Assembly (NCBI GenBank): GCA_948896875.1
Contig: CAQUWW010000018.1
Span: 1-15,571, forward strand
Origin: an uncultured Acetatifactor sp.
Lineage (GTDB): Bacteria; Bacillota; Clostridia; Lachnospirales; Lachnospiraceae
DNA length: 15,571 nucleotides
Direction of reading: 5' to 3'
A program made the translations under genes and the position numbers. This document shows positions 1-6,846 of the stretch, in pieces. How positions within the stretch are numbered: the stretch's first letter is position 1; every line of letters begins with the position of its first letter. The notes beneath the pieces are model-generated. The model made no database searches and was not told where the DNA came from. It was given only the letters and a program-made list of their open reading frames with translations.

Positions 1-1068
1 GTAAGGCAGTATAAGAATGGCAATGATGTAGTTGCAGAATCTGTGAAGACAACAGATGATAATGGGAAAGAAGGATTTAACATCAACTTTATCTATACCA
101 ACTTGATTAAGGATAAAACATCCGGAGCTACTTATGTACCGACCATCACATATAAGGCCATTATCAATGACAGTGCGGTTGTCGGCGGGAATGGAAATGA
201 AAATGACGTTACATTGGTATATTCTAAGACGCCCAATAAGGGAACTGACTGGGATGACCCTACAGAGACACCGAAAAATGATCCCAACGCAGGTGTAGAG
301 TATGGGAACAAAGAAGATTCCAAAACAGTGTATACCTATCAGCTTGCATTCCTGAAGATAGATAGTGATACTACTGACACCAATGCCAAGGGACTTAAGG
401 ATGCAATCTTTGGAATCTATGCGGAGAAAAAGACTGAAGTAGTAGAAGGAAAAGAAGTAGAAGTAGTAGATAAGCTGATCGACACCGTTACTACGAATGA
501 GCATGGCTTTGCAGTATCCAGTCAGGTAGGGGCAGGCACATACTATATCAAGGAGATCAAGGCGCCTGACGGATATTCGCTGAATGAAATGATCTATCCG
601 ATAACAGCTAGCTGGGTAAATGCGACAACTACAACTACCACAACTACAACGAAGTCTGAATACACCAGTACAGCAAATGACACACCGCAGGTTGGCTGGT
701 TGGTTGGAGAGGGAGACACTGCTGTATTTAGCCCCATTGATGCATACGAAGAGAAAATGGAAAATGGAGTCAGCAAGATTTACCAGGTTAATATTGATAC
801 CGCAGAGTCTACCGAAGTAACAAACGTAAAGAAAGCGTACCTGGTTTCCACAAGCACTATTATAGAGAATAGTGTAGAAGAATTGAAGAATACGAATTCT
901 GCCGGAACAGGTGCGGTTAAGCTGGGTACCAGTATTCCTAATACAAAACTGGCATCTCTTCCCTCCACCGGCGGCATCGGTACCACCATCTTCACCATCG
1001 GCGGATGCGCTATCATGATTGTTGCCGCAGGCCTGTTCTTCGCAACCCGCAGGAAGGCTGAGAAATAA
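1..1068 (+). CDS. Sortase-anchored backbone-type pilin, 5' end outside the window
   Basis: The frame is open from the first base, so this is the C-terminal 355 residues of a longer protein. An internal GTG at 43 has no case as a start. The first part (about bases 100-240) resembles the isopeptide-forming D2 domain of FimA/SpaH backbone pilins. A SpaA-like domain follows: YQLAFLKID supplies a candidate isopeptide lysine (355-357), and YYIKEIKAPDGY at about 541-576 is an E-box with a candidate catalytic Glu at 553-555. A nine-threonine run (625-651) sits inside the fold. The C-terminus is a standard sorting signal: LPSTG at 958-972, a hydrophobic helix, then a basic tail. Two class C sortases follow directly, so it is probably the shaft subunit they polymerise. 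The N-terminus and the YPK-type pilin motif, if present, lie upstream of the window. Confidence 0.9.
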   Translation, partial: VRQYKNGNDVVAESVKTTDDNGKEGFNINFIYTNLIKDKTSGATYVPTITYKAIINDSAVVGGNGNENDVTLVYSKTPNKGTDWDDPTETPKNDPNAGVEYGNKEDSKTVYTYQLAFLKIDSDTTDTNAKGLKDAIFGIYAEKKTEVVEGKEVEVVDKLIDTVTTNEHGFAVSSQVGAGTYYIKEIKAPDGYSLNEMIYPITASWVNATTTTTTTTTKSEYTSTANDTPQVGWLVGEGDTAVFSPIDAYEEKMENGVSKIYQVNIDTAESTEVTNVKKAYLVSTSTIIENSVEELKNTNSAGTGAVKLGTSIPNTKLASLPSTGGIGTTIFTIGGCAIMIVAAGLFFATRRKAEK

Positions 1069-1126
1069 GGTCAGCACGAAAGACATTAAAAAGCACAAAA
1101 GACATAGAAAAAGATACATAAGAAGA

Positions 1127-1170
1127 GGCAGAAAAATCTGCCATACCGGGACGGCGTTGTCCGTCCCGGT
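1127..1170 (+). terminator. Two tandem hairpins between pilin and sortase, possible attenuator
   Basis: A 6-bp stem with an AAAA loop (GGCAGA/TCTGCC, 1127-1142) is followed two bases later by a perfect 10-bp stem (1145-1154 with 1161-1170, ACCGGGACGG/CCGTCCCGGT, loop CGTTGT). The base run after it is A-rich rather than T-rich, so this is not a standard intrinsic terminator. It could reduce read-through, protect the 3' end of the abundant pilin mRNA, or mark a processing site. It accounts for much of the 149-base gap, which is otherwise A-rich with loose repeats of AAAGACAT. Confidence 0.45.
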
Positions 1171-1217
1171 CAAATAAAAAATGTTATCCCCTGAATACAA
1201 CAACAAGGAGAGTCCGG

Positions 1218-2105
1218 ATGAAAAATAAAATGACAAAATTCATATTTGCATTGTTTTTTCTGGCCGGCCTGTCCCTGCTGCTGTATCCCCTTGTATCCAA
1301 TGAATGGAATAATTACCGCCAGAGCAGTCTGATTGCTGCTTATGACGAAGTGGTGGCGGAGCAGAGTGCGGAAGGAAAGATTGACTATGCAGGAGAGCGG
1401 GCGGAAGCAGTGAGCTATAACGAAATGTTGAAGCCGTACATCCTGCCGGATTCCTTTGCCGCGGCAGCAGGTCAGGAAGAGCCTGACGAAGCTTATATGT
1501 CCGCTCTGAACCTGACCGGGGACGGCATGATGGGACGAGTGGAGATTCCGAAGATCAATGTGAAGCTTCCCATTTACCATACCACCAAGGAATCCATATT
1601 GCAGGTGGCGGCCGGTCATCTGGAGGGCAGCTCTCTTCCCGTGGGCGGCGAGGGAAATCATGCTGTGATTTCTGCCCATAGAGGCTTGCCCAGTGCTTCC
1701 TTATTTACAGATCTGGATCAGCTGGAGGAGGGAGATTATTTCCTCCTGTATATATTGGATGATGTGTTGTGTTATCAGGTAGATAAAATCACCGTTGCGG
1801 AGCCTTCCGATACCAGCAGCTTGGCGGCGGAGGAGGATAAGGATCTGGTGACGCTTCTGACCTGCACCCCTTATGGGGTGAACAGTCATCGCCTTCTGGT
1901 CAGAGGAAGCAGGGTTCCCTATGAAGAAATTGAGGATGAGGCGGTGGCGGCCGCGGCTTTTTCCGGTCCCAGTATGCACACCAATTACCTGCTCTGGGTA
2001 GTGGTGGGATTATCGATTACAGGTGTATTTATCCTTTTTATGTTTCTATATGACAGAAGGCGTAAAGAAAAAGTGAGAGCGGCAGTCCCGGAGGAAGAAC
2101 CATGA
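1218..2105 (+). CDS. Class C (pilin-polymerising) sortase, first copy
   Basis: This is a 295-residue transpeptidase of the membrane outer face that links pilin subunits through their LPXTG signals. An N-terminal membrane helix spans about residues 6-25 and a C-terminal helix about 256-278, followed by a basic tail; the double anchor is typical of class C. The catalytic triad is visible as His154 (ISAHRGLP), Cys216 (TLLTCTPYG) and Arg225 (NSHRLLVRG). The DP-aromatic lid motif of many class C enzymes is replaced by PDSF (77-80). The ATG at 1218 has AAGGAG seven bases upstream. Its stop overlaps the start of the second sortase by four bases (ATGA), so the two are translationally coupled. The family is certain; the exact substrate is inferred from the neighbouring pilin. 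Confidence 0.95.
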   Translation: MKNKMTKFIFALFFLAGLSLLLYPLVSNEWNNYRQSSLIAAYDEVVAEQSAEGKIDYAGERAEAVSYNEMLKPYILPDSFAAAAGQEEPDEAYMSALNLTGDGMMGRVEIPKINVKLPIYHTTKESILQVAAGHLEGSSLPVGGEGNHAVISAHRGLPSASLFTDLDQLEEGDYFLLYILDDVLCYQVDKITVAEPSDTSSLAAEEDKDLVTLLTCTPYGVNSHRLLVRGSRVPYEEIEDEAVAAAAFSGPSMHTNYLLWVVVGLSITGVFILFMFLYDRRRKEKVRAAVPEEEP

Positions 2106-3004
2106 TAAGGAAGCTTGTCAACATTCTGTTTGCCTTGATTTTCCTGATCGGCTTTGGAATTTTCGCCTATCCCGCTGTGTCTGACCAGTGGAATGTCTAC
2201 CGCCAGAACCAGCTGATTTCCTCTTATGACGAGGTGGTGGCCCAGATGGAGGAGGCGGATTACAGCCGGGAATGGGAGGCGGCAAAAGCCTTCAATGACA
2301 CTTTACAGGTCAATGATTTCTATGGGGACGCTTTCGGAGACACGGAAACGGATTTGGAGGACTCGGAGTACTGGAAGGTCCTGAACGCCGGGGGTAACGG
2401 TGTCATGGGTTATATGACAATCCCGAAGATCAGCGTAAAGCTTGCAATTTATCACGGTACCGCAGACGATGTGCTGCAGACCGGTATCGGACATCTGGAT
2501 GGGACGAAGCTTCCAATAGGGGGCGAAAGCAGCCACAGTGTGCTGGCGGCCCACAGAGGTCTGCCCAGTGCGAAGCTGTTCACGGATTTGGACCAGATGG
2601 AGCCTGGAGATCAATTTTACATTCATATTCTGGATGAGACATTTGCCTATCAGGTGGACCAGATTCTGCCCATGATAGATAAGGATGACCTGGAGGCACT
2701 GACCTCCGCCATGCAGGTGGTGCCGGGGGAGGATTACGTGACGCTTCTGACCTGTACCCCATACGGTGTGAATTCTCACAGACTTCTGGTTCGGGGAACC
2801 CGGGTGGAATACATGGGGGAGGCGGAGCCTGAAGCGGAGACGCCGGCGGAAAGTATGGTGCAGGCCGTTCAGAGCTACTACATGCTTTACCTGATTCTGA
2901 CCATGGCTGTGGCAATGCTTCTGGGAAGCTTTATCATGGCTGTCAGAGGCATCCGGAGAAGGAAGAAGGCCCGCAAAAGGGCAGAGCAGGAAAAAATGGA
3001 ATAA
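2102..3004 (+). CDS. Class C (pilin-polymerising) sortase, second copy
   Basis: This is a 300-residue paralogue of the preceding sortase, with the same layout: an N-terminal helix (about 5-24), the catalytic domain, a C-terminal helix (about 258-282) and a Lys/Arg-rich tail. The triad is His151 (AAHRGLP), Cys218 (TLLTCTPYG) and Arg227. The blocks around the active site are nearly identical in the two copies, but the DNA differs at most third positions, so the duplication is old. No DP-aromatic lid is visible; the equivalent stretch is NDFYGDAF (71-78). The ATG at 2102 follows GAGGAAG and overlaps the previous stop. Pilus loci often carry two class C enzymes with divided labour, for example shaft polymerisation versus accessory pilin incorporation; that split is inference here. 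Confidence 0.95.
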   Translation: MIRKLVNILFALIFLIGFGIFAYPAVSDQWNVYRQNQLISSYDEVVAQMEEADYSREWEAAKAFNDTLQVNDFYGDAFGDTETDLEDSEYWKVLNAGGNGVMGYMTIPKISVKLAIYHGTADDVLQTGIGHLDGTKLPIGGESSHSVLAAHRGLPSAKLFTDLDQMEPGDQFYIHILDETFAYQVDQILPMIDKDDLEALTSAMQVVPGEDYVTLLTCTPYGVNSHRLLVRGTRVEYMGEAEPEAETPAESMVQAVQSYYMLYLILTMAVAMLLGSFIMAVRGIRRRKKARKRAEQEKME

Positions 3005-3008
3005 AGTT

Positions 3009-3277
3009 GGAACTAAAATCAGCAACAGGCCTCTGGGGCACCGGACGGCCTGTTGCGGAACTGGAATCAGTATACATCCGAACAGCCCCCGGAGAACTTA
3101 CAGACGCGGCCTGTGCGGCTGGAAGTTCTCCGCAGAAAAGGGGCTGGAGAGATGTATACGGGACTAAAATCAGCAACAGGCCGTCCAGTGCCCCAGAGGA
3201 CTTACGGACGCGGGCTGTGCGGTCGGAAGTTCTCTGCCCAAGCATGGGTACAGGACGGCCTGTTGCGGAACTGGAAT
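3009..3277. repeat. Nested inverted and direct repeat element
   Basis: The 287-base gap between sortase and the next gene is almost entirely repeats. Arms of 27 bp (3030-3056 and 3173-3199) are inverted copies with one mismatch. Inside them, 3070-3089 pairs with 3140-3159 (16 of 20) and 3091-3099 with 3123-3131 (GGAGAACTT/AAGTTCTCC). Direct repeats overlay this: 3009-3031 recurs at 3160-3182 (22 of 23), 3043-3067 recurs exactly at 3253-3277, and 3093-3130 recurs imperfectly at 3197-3234. The shared core GCAACAGGCC/GGCCTGTTGC occurs four times, so several hairpins compete. The last copy ends at the AGGAGG of the next gene. It could be a decayed palindromic repeat family or a folded leader. Open frames across it encode only the repeats and are not genes. 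Confidence 0.85.
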
Positions 3278-3291
3278 AGGAGGTTAAAAGG

Positions 3292-4395
3292 ATGCACTTG
3301 AGGAAGAAGAGAATCTCGGTCATTTGCATGGTTGTCTGTATGGCGGTGGCTGCTGTCTTATGGAGCTATCCCGGAGTATTGGCTGCCGGATGGGTAGATA
3401 TGACGCAGAAGGGGAGTCTGACTCTGACACTGGCCACAGAGGACTCCGACCAGATGGGGCAGGATATGGACCGCATTGAGGAGCCGATTCAGGTGCATGC
3501 CTGGAAGCTGGCTGATATGACAGAGGGCGGAAGGTATGAATTTAGGGGCGTATTTCAGGCCTTATCCATAGAGGATGATTCTTCTCAGGATGGCTGGAAG
3601 AACCTGACACAGGCTGCCATGGAACTGCTTTTTGAAACGGATGAGAAGGGACAGCCCACAGGGAAGCCTCTCACGGAGCCTGACTATAACGGAACAGTCA
3701 AAGTAACGGAGGAAGGAAAGCAGACTGAGACGGAAGGCTTCGAGAATATGGACCTGGGACTTTACTTTGTACTGGCAGACAATGCAAAGAGTCCGAAGTA
3801 TGAGTACTCCTTTAATCCCGTGATTCTGTCGCTGCCCTGGTCCGAATATCAGTATGCAGGCGGGAATGCTTCCGATACCTGGCAGTATGCCAGGGAGGCC
3901 ATACTGAAACCGGGACGGGAACTGCGCTATGGCGATATCAGGATTATCAAGACGCTGAATTCTCATAATCTGGCCCAGGGGGATGTGACCTGTGTGTTCG
4001 ATGTGACGGCCAGAGAAGGAGAGGAAATCGTATATAGTAATGTGGTTTCCGCTACTTTCTCCGCGGCAGGAACCCAGGAGATTCTGGTCAGTCACATTCC
4101 GGCGGAAGCGCTGGTGACGGTTACGGAAGTTTATAGCGGCGCCAACTGTGAAGTGACTGTAATTGACAGTGAGAGTAAGGCAGTACTGGCATGGGAAGAG
4201 GATGGAAGCGGGGAACCAGTTTCCTTCCGCTTTGAAAATGAGTATGATGAACGGGCGAACCGGGGATATGGTGTAGAGAATCGGTTCCGTTATGTGGTCG
4301 ATCAGGAGACGGGACAGTCCGGCTATGAATGGACTACAAACCGCACGGATATTGATGCGGGAGCGGAAGCCAACGAGGACGGAAATGCGGAATAG
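3292..4395 (+). CDS. Secreted pilin-like protein, no wall anchor
   Basis: A 367-residue exported protein starts at ATG 3292, with AGGAGG eight bases upstream. Residues 1-32 form a signal peptide (RKKR, hydrophobic core, VLAA). The region about 42-185 resembles the N-terminal domain of Gram-positive pilins, ending in GLYFVLADNAKSPKYEYSF and VILSLPW. Residues about 212-320 resemble a Cna-B/DUF5979-type domain: IIKT offers Lys220, VTEVY offers Glu279, and FENEY offers Asn316, the usual places for a Lys-Asn isopeptide bond with a catalytic acid. The tail is acidic and lacks both an LPXTG motif and a membrane helix, so it must be released or held by other proteins. It opens the operon with the SipW-type genes, which suggests a tip or accessory subunit. 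Domain calls are by eye. Confidence 0.8.
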   Translation: MHLRKKRISVICMVVCMAVAAVLWSYPGVLAAGWVDMTQKGSLTLTLATEDSDQMGQDMDRIEEPIQVHAWKLADMTEGGRYEFRGVFQALSIEDDSSQDGWKNLTQAAMELLFETDEKGQPTGKPLTEPDYNGTVKVTEEGKQTETEGFENMDLGLYFVLADNAKSPKYEYSFNPVILSLPWSEYQYAGGNASDTWQYAREAILKPGRELRYGDIRIIKTLNSHNLAQGDVTCVFDVTAREGEEIVYSNVVSATFSAAGTQEILVSHIPAEALVTVTEVYSGANCEVTVIDSESKAVLAWEEDGSGEPVSFRFENEYDERANRGYGVENRFRYVVDQETGQSGYEWTTNRTDIDAGAEANEDGNAE

Positions 4396-4407
4396 GAGGT
4401 GGCGGAA

Positions 4408-4950
4408 ATGAGACAATCAAAGGGAACTTTATTGACGGCTGCCATCGCCCTGGCAATGGTAACCGGCATCGGCGCAGGCAGTGCAAAGGCATATTTTACT
4501 ACATTTGCAACTGCCCGGGGCGGTCATGAGATTACGGTGGGGCCCGAGACGCAGATTACGGAGGAATTCTCAAACTGGACCAAGCACGTCAGCCTGAAGA
4601 ATACGGGCGATGTGGAATGCTATGTGCGGGTGCGGGCCTTTGCCGGCAATGCATTCGGACTGGAGTACACGGGAAGTGAGAAATGGTATTCCGGCGGCGA
4701 CGGATACTGGTATTATGATGAGATTGTTCCGGCCGGCGGCGAGACAGAGATTCTGGATGTGAAGATCGAATTGCCTCAGGTGACAGACGAACTGGGCAAT
4801 AAGGTGCCTTATACCGAGGATTTCAATGTGGTGGTGATTCAGGAATGTACGGCGGTACTGTACAGGGAGGACGGCACGGCATATGCCGACTGGAACGGGA
4901 AGCTGGAGAGCGGTTCCGACCGCTATGAATGGAAGGAGGAGACAGAATGA
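4408..4950 (+). CDS. TasA/camelysin-like protein with SipW-type signal peptide (first)
   Basis: A GTG at 4399 would lie inside the Shine-Dalgarno sequence (AGGAGG, 4394-4399), so ATG 4408 is chosen, giving 180 residues. The N-terminus (LLTAAIALAMVTGIGAGSAKA then YFTTFATA) matches the signal-peptide style of SipW substrates, with probable cleavage after AKA (28). The mature part has the beta-sandwich pattern of this group: HVSLKNTGDVECYVRVRAF, aromatic-rich KWYSGGDGYWYYDEIVPAGGET, and a late VVVIQECTAV strand. In TasA and camelysin such proteins form secreted fibres or surface layers; that role is inferred. The gene lies 12 bases after the previous stop, and its own stop overlaps the next ATG. 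A SipW-like peptidase is encoded four genes downstream. Confidence 0.85.
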   Translation: MRQSKGTLLTAAIALAMVTGIGAGSAKAYFTTFATARGGHEITVGPETQITEEFSNWTKHVSLKNTGDVECYVRVRAFAGNAFGLEYTGSEKWYSGGDGYWYYDEIVPAGGETEILDVKIELPQVTDELGNKVPYTEDFNVVVIQECTAVLYREDGTAYADWNGKLESGSDRYEWKEETE

Positions 4951-5750
4951 ATCGTAAGAGGAAAAAGGGAATTTCTGTTCCTTCCGGAACCATTCTGCTG
5001 TTCGGAGCGGCAGTGGGCCTACTTCTGTTCAGCGCCGTCGGCAGTACAAGGGCGGCTTTGACCTATTACTCGGAGACTTATTCCGCACAGATTGACGTAC
5101 AGAGCATCGGTGTCACTTTGCTGGAAAATAACCAGGTAATCAGCTACAGAGACTATACCCATGCGGATGATGAGTGGTACGAGGCGTCCGGGAAGCTGCT
5201 GCAGCTGCCCGAAGAAGAAAAGTGGCAGATCGGCAGAACCTATGACGCGGAATTGAAAGTGAGAAACAGCGGAGTTATCGATGAGTATGTGAGAGTGAAG
5301 CTGTATAAATATTGGGTGGATAAAGAGGGAAAACGTCTGCCTTATCTGTCGCCGGCGTTGATTGACCTGCATCTGCTGACTGACGGCGGATGGATTCTGG
5401 ATGAGAATGCCACCACAGCTCATGTGCGGGAGGGTGACGGCAGAGACGGTGAAAGGATTGTGCTGTATTATGACAGGGTGTTGACAGCCGTGGATGAGAA
5501 TGGCAGTTACGACGAGACTTCGCTTTTTGCGGACAGCATTACCATTGACAGCAGCGTGGCCACAAAGGTGACGGAGTATAAATCTGCGGACGGGTCAAAG
5601 ATTACCACAGTCTATGATTATGACGGAGCTTCCTTTGTGCTGGAGGCCGAGGTAGATGCGGTGCAGACTCACAATGCGGAGAATGCCATCAGAAGCGCCT
5701 GGGGCGTGGATGTGGAGATTGGCCAGGACGGAAGCCTGCGGCTGAAGTAA
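4947..5750 (+). CDS. TasA/camelysin-like protein with SipW-type signal peptide (second)
   Basis: An in-frame ATG at 4929 precedes the Shine-Dalgarno AAGGAGGA (4933-4940), so ATG 4947 is chosen, giving 267 residues; it overlaps the previous stop as ATGA. The basic head RKRKKG and the core GTILLFGAAVGLLLFSAVGSTRA lead to ALTYYSETYSAQIDV, a SipW-type signal with probable cleavage near residue 36. The mature part carries ELKVRNSGVIDEYVRVKLYKYWVD, a beta-sandwich signature shared with the preceding protein, and ends in NAENAIRSAWGVDVEIGQDG. There is no sorting signal or second membrane helix. It is probably a co-assembling fibre subunit or minor component. Degenerate copies of its last codons follow the stop. 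Confidence 0.85.
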   Translation: MNRKRKKGISVPSGTILLFGAAVGLLLFSAVGSTRAALTYYSETYSAQIDVQSIGVTLLENNQVISYRDYTHADDEWYEASGKLLQLPEEEKWQIGRTYDAELKVRNSGVIDEYVRVKLYKYWVDKEGKRLPYLSPALIDLHLLTDGGWILDENATTAHVREGDGRDGERIVLYYDRVLTAVDENGSYDETSLFADSITIDSSVATKVTEYKSADGSKITTVYDYDGASFVLEAEVDAVQTHNAENAIRSAWGVDVEIGQDGSLRLK

Positions 5751-5862
5751 AAATGAACACAGCCAGGACGGGAGCTTGCAATTGTAATAGAAGTATGTTC
5801 AGCACAGATGTCAGTCTGTGCCTGAAATGGGAATGAGACCGGCCAGGTTGAAAGCGTGGCCA
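5722..5862. repeat. Degenerate repeats of the preceding gene's 3' end
   Basis: The last codons of the second TasA-like gene (5722-5739, GCCAGGACGGAAGCCTGC) recur at 5762-5779 with two mismatches. In the matching phase the copy reads QDGSLQL then stop, against QDGSLRLK then stop. A weaker third copy begins at 5842 (GCCAGGTTGAAAGCGTGGCC). The stretch looks like a tandem duplication that has lost coding capacity. A 7-bp hairpin (GCACAGA/TCTGTGC, 5802-5808 with 5815-5821) lies between the second and third copies. The rest of the 241-base gap shows nothing I recognise. Confidence 0.55.
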
Positions 5863-5991
5863 TAGCAGAAGCAGGATCAGCCGGGGTGACATTCTGTGGC
5901 TGGAAGAGGGATGAGACGGCAGTCTGCGGTCAGGTTAGAGACGATTGTCGAATCACTACAAAGGCAGAACAAAGATAGGATGGGAGTTGGC

Positions 5992-6846
5992 ATGAAGAAG
6001 AGAAGAGTTGGATGTATGACGCGGAAGGTCATGAAGAAAAGCGGTGTGCTGGCATGCTGGATGATGTCGGGTGCCCTGCTTGCCGGAAACGGGATGACTG
6101 TTCAGGCGGAACATTATACGGGAGATCCGGACTGGGCTGTGAATTTTACAGGCAAAGGGATGGAAAGCAATTTCAAGACAGCCGATATTAACGATGCTAT
6201 CTATGACCTGCAGCCCGGGGACAGCATTGATATAGCGCTGACTTTGAAGAATACGGGAGGAAAGGCCACGGACTGGTGGATGACCAACAAAGTGCTTCGG
6301 TCTCTGGAGGATACTCAGAAGGTGGCGGCAAGCGGCGGATATACGTATACATTGATATATCAACATCCGGATGGAGTCAGTGAGACGCTTTACAGCAGCG
6401 AGACTGTTGGTGGTGAAAAGGACGGGAGCGCACCGGAGGGACTTCACGAGGTGACGGATTCTCTGAGCGAGTACTTTTATCTGGACAGTCTGAACGCGGG
6501 AGAACAGGGAGCCGTTTATCTCACAGTGGCGCTGGATGGAGAAACCCAGGGCAACACATATCAGGATACTCTGGCTGATCTGACGCTGAATTTTGCGGTG
6601 GAGGAGACCAATGTACCTTCTAATCCTTCCGACCCGGGAGACAATGACGGTGGAAAGGAAGCCGGGGGAGAGAATCCGGGAGGAGGAAACCAGCCAGGAG
6701 ACAGAAGGACACCGCCGAAGACGGGAGATGAGACGGATTTGATGTTATATGCAGGGATTTCTCTGGTTTCAGGGTTGGGATTACTGATTCTTGCCCTGTT
6801 TAGTCTGAGAAAGTCCAGGATGGAGAAGAGAGGGGGAGAGGGCTGA
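5992..6846 (+). CDS. Sortase B-type wall-anchored protein (PPKTG), TasA-like ectodomain
   Basis: The frame is open from GTG 5896 with several possible starts. ATG 5992 is preferred because it places a basic head (MKKRRVG) before the signal peptide and has GGGAG five bases upstream; this gives 284 residues. Signal cleavage is likely after VQA (39). Residues about 50-205 form a beta-rich ectodomain with LQPGDSIDIALTLKNTGGKATDWWM, the same phrase style as TasA-like proteins. A Pro/Gly/Asp linker leads to PPKTGD (241-246; PPKTG at bases 6712-6726), a membrane helix and a basic tail. PPKTG fits the (S/P)PXTG signal known for Clostridioides difficile sortase B, and a class B sortase ends this operon. 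It is the likely wall anchor of the module. The stop overlaps the next ATG by one base. Confidence 0.85.
   Translation: MKKRRVGCMTRKVMKKSGVLACWMMSGALLAGNGMTVQAEHYTGDPDWAVNFTGKGMESNFKTADINDAIYDLQPGDSIDIALTLKNTGGKATDWWMTNKVLRSLEDTQKVAASGGYTYTLIYQHPDGVSETLYSSETVGGEKDGSAPEGLHEVTDSLSEYFYLDSLNAGEQGAVYLTVALDGETQGNTYQDTLADLTLNFAVEETNVPSNPSDPGDNDGGKEAGGENPGGGNQPGDRRTPPKTGDETDLMLYAGISLVSGLGLLILALFSLRKSRMEKRGGEG

Noticed and set aside
3070..3159. CRISPR-like array
   Set aside because: The repeats are nested and inverted, with no regular spacer length and no cas genes nearby.
3007..3301. Open frames of 82-90 residues across the repeat region
   Set aside because: Both are made of translated DNA repeats (GRPVAELE twice in one), have no good ribosome binding site, and differ in frame over the same repeats.
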